From the NCBI GenBank assembly GCA_003564055.1, contig PWSG01000330.1, forward strand, positions 1 to 8,269: 8,269 nucleotides of DNA. Reading direction: 5' to 3'. The translations under genes were made by a program, and so were the position numbers. Positions within the stretch are counted from its first letter, which is position 1. Every line of letters starts with the position of its first letter. The DNA comes from Syntrophomonadaceae bacterium. Lineage in GTDB: Bacteria > Bacillota > Dethiobacteria > DTU022. Positions 5,690-8,269 of this stretch are shown in pieces. The notes under the pieces were generated by a model. The model did not search any database. It saw nothing but the letters and a program-made list of their open reading frames with translations, and had not been told where the DNA came from.

Positions 5690-7363
5690 TTGAGTGATCA
5701 GGAAACTAAAGAGAAGCTATTAAAGGCCAAAAAATCCTGGCAGGAAAAAGTAGAAAAGGTTGTTGAAAAACGTCCGGAACGTAAGCAGTTTAAACTTGAT
5801 TCAGATCTTGAGCTAAAAAAAACATATGATCCTTTAGACCTGGAAAATTTTGATTACCTTGAGAAATTAAATTGGCCTGGAGAATATCCTTTTACAAGGG
5901 GTATCCAGCCGACCATGTACAGGGGACGGCTTTGGACAATGCGCCAGTATGCAGGTTTTGGCAGCGCCGAGGAAACCAATCAGCGCTTTCGTTACCTGCT
6001 TGACCAGGGTCAGACAGGTTTAAGTGTTGCTTTCGATCTGCCGACCCAGATCGGTTACGACTCCGATCATCCCCTTGCCCGTGGAGAAGTAGGCAAGGTC
6101 GGGGTGGCAATCGATACGTTAGCTGACATGGAGATATTATTGGAGAATATTCCCTTAGATCAGGTTACCACTTCAATGACTATAAATTCTCCCGCTGCAG
6201 TTCTGCTGGCAATGTATATGGCGGTAGCTGAAAAACAGGGTATTGCACTGGATAAAATTGGAGGAACAATCCAGAACGATATTCTTAAAGAATATATAGC
6301 TCGCGGAACTTACATATTCCCTCCGCGGGAATCGATGCGCATTATAGTAGATATTTTCTCTTATGCGGTAGAAAATATTCCTACCTGGAACACAATAAGT
6401 ATTAGCGGTTACCACATCAGGGAAGCGGGTTCTACAGCGGTCCAGGAGGTGGCATTTACTCTCAGCAATGCTATTGCTTACGTGGAAGCTGCCCTCGAGG
6501 CCGGGCTTGAAGTGGATCAGTTTGCGCCCCGCCTTTCCTTTTTCTTTAACTCCCATTCCAACTTTTTCGAGGAAGTTGCCAAGTTCAGGGCAGCGAGAAG
6601 AATATGGGCTAAAATAATGAAAGAAAGATTCGGGGCTAAAAACCCGCGGTCCCTGATGCTGCGTTTTCATACCCAGACGGCAGGATCTACCCTTACTGCG
6701 CAGCAGCCTGATGTAAACATTATGCGTGTTGCATTCCAGGCTTTAAGCGCTGTGCTGGGTGGAACCCAGTCACTGCATACCAACTCGCGCGACGAAGCGC
6801 TGGCCCTGCCCAGTGAGCATTCAGTTTTACTGGCCCTGCGCACTCAGCAGGTAATTGGCTACGAAATTGGCTCTGTCGATACTGTCGATCCTTTAGGCGG
6901 TTCTTACTTCATTGAAACAATAACCGATCATATAGAAGAAGAAGTAATGCGCTACATCGAACGTATTGATGAAATGGGTGGAGCGGTAGAAGCGATTGAA
7001 AAAGGGTTTATCCAAAAAGAGATTCAGGCCAGCGCTTATAAGTATCAAAAAGAGGTTGAGTCGCAAGAACGGGTGGTGGTAGGTGTAAACAAATTTCAAA
7101 CAAGCGGTGAGCAGCCGATGGATCTATTAAAAATGGATCCAGCCACAAGCCAGCGCCAGGTTGAGCGGATCAAGGAAGTTCGTCTTAGCCGCGATCAGGG
7201 CAATGTATCTGAAGCTCTTCAGGATCTGCGCAAAGCGGCCCAATCTGACAACAACCTGATGCCTCATATTCTTAAAGCAGTAAAGGCTTATGCTACCCTG
7301 GGTGAAATTTGCGGTGTTTTAAGAGATGTTTTCGGCGAGTACCAACAGCAGATTACCCTGTAA
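5690..7363 (+). CDS. mcmA1: Methylmalonyl-CoA mutase, large catalytic subunit
   Basis: This 557-residue TIM-barrel subunit of the coenzyme B12-dependent mutase interconverts (R)-methylmalonyl-CoA and succinyl-CoA by a radical mechanism. The start is TTG 5690, with AAGGAGG (5672-5678) 11 bases ahead. A charged N-terminal segment (~1-60) precedes the barrel. Active-site positions known from the Propionibacterium enzyme are kept: RQYAGF with Tyr87, ARGTYIFPP with Arg205 (the residue that binds the substrate carboxylate), and SGYH with Tyr241-His242. Tyr plus Arg indicates methylmalonyl-CoA rather than isobutyryl-CoA as substrate. Other signatures are [61 protein letters not shown] and VDPLGGSYF. 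No cobalamin domain is fused; it is encoded separately 39 bases downstream, as in archaea and many Firmicutes. The adjacent B12 subunit and epimerase confirm the role. In the Pelotomaculum cluster the counterpart is the mutase N-terminal subunit. Confidence 0.95.
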   Translation: MSDQETKEKLLKAKKSWQEKVEKVVEKRPERKQFKLDSDLELKKTYDPLDLENFDYLEKLNWPGEYPFTRGIQPTMYRGRLWTMRQYAGFGSAEETNQRFRYLLDQGQTGLSVAFDLPTQIGYDSDHPLARGEVGKVGVAIDTLADMEILLENIPLDQVTTSMTINSPAAVLLAMYMAVAEKQGIALDKIGGTIQNDILKEYIARGTYIFPPRESMRIIVDIFSYAVENIPTWNTISISGYHIREAGSTAVQEVAFTLSNAIAYVEAALEAGLEVDQFAPRLSFFFNSHSNFFEEVAKFRAARRIWAKIMKERFGAKNPRSLMLRFHTQTAGSTLTAQQPDVNIMRVAFQALSAVLGGTQSLHTNSRDEALALPSEHSVLLALRTQQVIGYEIGSVDTVDPLGGSYFIETITDHIEEEVMRYIERIDEMGGAVEAIEKGFIQKEIQASAYKYQKEVESQERVVVGVNKFQTSGEQPMDLLKMDPATSQRQVERIKEVRLSRDQGNVSEALQDLRKAAQSDNNLMPHILKAVKAYATLGEICGVLRDVFGEYQQQITL

Positions 7364-7402
7364 GAAAAACAGGATTTGTTCAGATGAAGGAGGAATGATC
7401 AT

Positions 7403-7807
7403 ATGGCCGACAAACCTTTACGCGTGCTCGTCGGCAAGGTAGGTCTTGATGGGCATGACCGCGGAGCTAAAGTGGTGGCGCAAGCCCTGCGTGATGCCGG
7501 TATGGAAGTAATTTATACCGGGTTGAGACAAACACCGGAACAAATTGTTGAAGCTGCACTTCAGGAAGATGTCCAGGTGATCGGTTTAAGCATTCTTTCC
7601 GGGGCGCATATGCAACTTTTGCCACCGGTTTTGGAGATGCTGCGCGAACAGGACAGCAGTGATATAATTGTGGTTGTCGGAGGCATAATTCCCAAAGAAG
7701 ATGTTGCTTACCTAAAAGACAACGGTGTTGCGGAAGTATTTACACCGGGGTCATCGACTGAAGAAATAATAAGTTTTATTAATAGTAAGGTTGAACAAAA
7801 TCAATAA
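7403..7807 (+). CDS. mcmA2: Methylmalonyl-CoA mutase, small cobalamin-binding subunit
   Basis: This 134-residue B12-binding domain of the Rossmann-like cobalamin fold is the separate C-terminal part of the mutase. It carries the base-off/His-on signature: D16-G-H18-D-R-G21, where H18 would be the lower axial ligand to cobalt, then S63-I-L65 and the G93-G94 pair lining the nucleotide-tail pocket. ATG 7403 follows AAGGAGG (7387-7393) at 9 bases; an ATG at 7395 is out of frame. The length matches a stand-alone domain with no linker or extra module. It must associate with the large subunit encoded just upstream to form an active mutase. The MeaB-type GTPase that often guards this enzyme is not within the window. 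Confidence 0.95.
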   Translation: MADKPLRVLVGKVGLDGHDRGAKVVAQALRDAGMEVIYTGLRQTPEQIVEAALQEDVQVIGLSILSGAHMQLLPPVLEMLREQDSSDIIVVVGGIIPKEDVAYLKDNGVAEVFTPGSSTEEIISFINSKVEQNQ

Positions 7808-7820
7808 GTAAGGAGCGTTT

Positions 7821-8222
7821 ATGTTGTTTGAAAAAATAGATCATATCGGTATTGCTGTTGCTGACCTTGACAGTGCGGTTAAGTTTTACCGTGATCAGCT
7901 CGGCCTTGAATTTAAAGGGACCGAGGTTATAGAGGAACAGAAGGTAACAGTAGCGTTTTTCCCGGTCGGTGAAAGCAAGATTGAGCTTTTGGAGTCGACT
8001 GATCCGGACGGGCCTGTGGGTAAGTATATTTCAAAGAAAGGTGAAGGTGTCCATCACCTTTCTTTCAGAGTATCTGATATTGAAAGCGAGCTTAAGCAGT
8101 TAAAAGAGCAGGGTGTGGCTTTAATAGACGAAACACCCCGCTATGGGGCGGGAGGAGCTAGAATCGCTTTCCTGCACCCAAAATCTACAGGTGGAGTTTT
8201 GGTGGAACTATGCGAGCGTTAA
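7821..8222 (+). CDS. mce: Methylmalonyl-CoA epimerase (VOC/glyoxalase family)
   Basis: This 133-residue metal-dependent enzyme interconverts (S)- and (R)-methylmalonyl-CoA, linking the carboxylation/decarboxylation step to the mutase. The start is ATG 7821 with TAAGGAG 5 bases ahead, only 13 bases after the mutase small subunit. Two VOC repeats are visible. The first has IDHIGIAVADLDSAVKFY (His8) and KIELLE (53-58); the second has GVHHLSFRVSDI (His78/His79) and GGVLVELCE (Glu129). His8, one of the His78-His79 pair and Glu129 are likely metal ligands; I did not fix the remaining one with certainty. PRYGAGGARIAFLHP is typical of the epimerase subgroup. Length and context make the call firm; a general glyoxalase is unlikely here. 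Confidence 0.94.
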   Translation: MLFEKIDHIGIAVADLDSAVKFYRDQLGLEFKGTEVIEEQKVTVAFFPVGESKIELLESTDPDGPVGKYISKKGEGVHHLSFRVSDIESELKQLKEQGVALIDETPRYGAGGARIAFLHPKSTGGVLVELCER

Positions 8223-8258
8223 AGTTTAGAGCAATTATAGCAGAAAGCGGTGAAAGCA

Positions 8259-8269
8259 ATGGATGACAA
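8259..8269 (+). CDS. Start of next operon gene (possibly methylmalonyl-CoA decarboxylase/carboxyltransferase)
   Basis: ATG GAT GAC (MDD...) begins at 8259 with GGTGA 5 bases before it, in the same direction and 36 bases after the epimerase stop. Only three complete codons are visible, so the product cannot be read. In related clusters the epimerase is followed by the biotin-dependent carboxyltransferase (mmdA/PccB type) subunit. That identity is inferred from context alone. Confidence 0.45.

Noticed and set aside
5472..5693. Open frame of 73 codons overlapping the end of sucD and the start of the mutase
   Set aside because: It lies out of frame inside the well-supported sucD 3' end, has a low-complexity Lys/Arg/Leu-rich product, and has no ribosome site of its own.
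6173..6670. Minus-strand open frame of 165 codons inside the mutase gene
   Set aside because: It is a shadow of a strongly conserved coding sequence; the translation shows no family features.

Overview
The window looks like a chromosomal piece of an anaerobic Firmicute, most plausibly a propionate-oxidising or propionate-forming relative of Pelotomaculum/Desulfotomaculum. This is inferred from strong AGGAGG ribosome binding sites, frequent TTG starts (three of the operon genes), moderate GC, a split methylmalonyl-CoA mutase, and a PAS/AAA+/Fis regulator directly ahead of the methylmalonyl-CoA genes. The Pelotomaculum thermopropionicum mmc cluster has that same kind of regulator. No 16S or other phylogenetic marker is present, so the assignment is tentative.

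Left part (1-1877). The window opens inside a GGDEF-HD-GYP protein (cyclic-di-GMP signalling) whose 5' end is missing. A hairpin that may be its terminator follows. Next is a lone cupin gene with its own well-formed sigma-A promoter and a start at 902. An AT-rich non-coding spacer holds a small hairpin and short repeats. A complete tRNA-Leu(UAG) gene lies on the minus strand with encoded CCA and its own promoter (TTGAAT-17-TATAAT).

Right part (1878-8269). Six genes on the plus strand, with gaps of 13 to 53 bases, form an apparent operon: a regulator, succinyl-CoA synthetase beta and alpha (sucC, sucD), the large catalytic and small B12-binding subunits of methylmalonyl-CoA mutase, and methylmalonyl-CoA epimerase. 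A further start codon with MDD appears at 8259, just before the window ends. Together these enzymes interconvert (S)-methylmalonyl-CoA, (R)-methylmalonyl-CoA, succinyl-CoA and succinate. In propionate oxidation the flow is toward succinate with ATP (or GTP) made at the synthetase step; in propionate formation it runs the other way. The fumarase genes that sit between regulator and synthetase in the Pelotomaculum mmc cluster are absent here.

The most interesting item is the regulator (1890-3578). It has the layout of a sigma-54 activator, but the GAFTGA loop reads GAMPGI, the Walker B aspartate is lysine, and the sensor I asparagine and arginine-finger positions are also changed, while Walker A and the Fis-type helix-turn-helix are intact. 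Its first ~105 residues look like a Rossmann-type domain. Its ribosome binding site lies in a perfect stem that also covers part of the likely TTG start. I read this as a regulator that no longer works through sigma-54 and may sense a nucleotide or CoA-type ligand; that is an inference to be tested.
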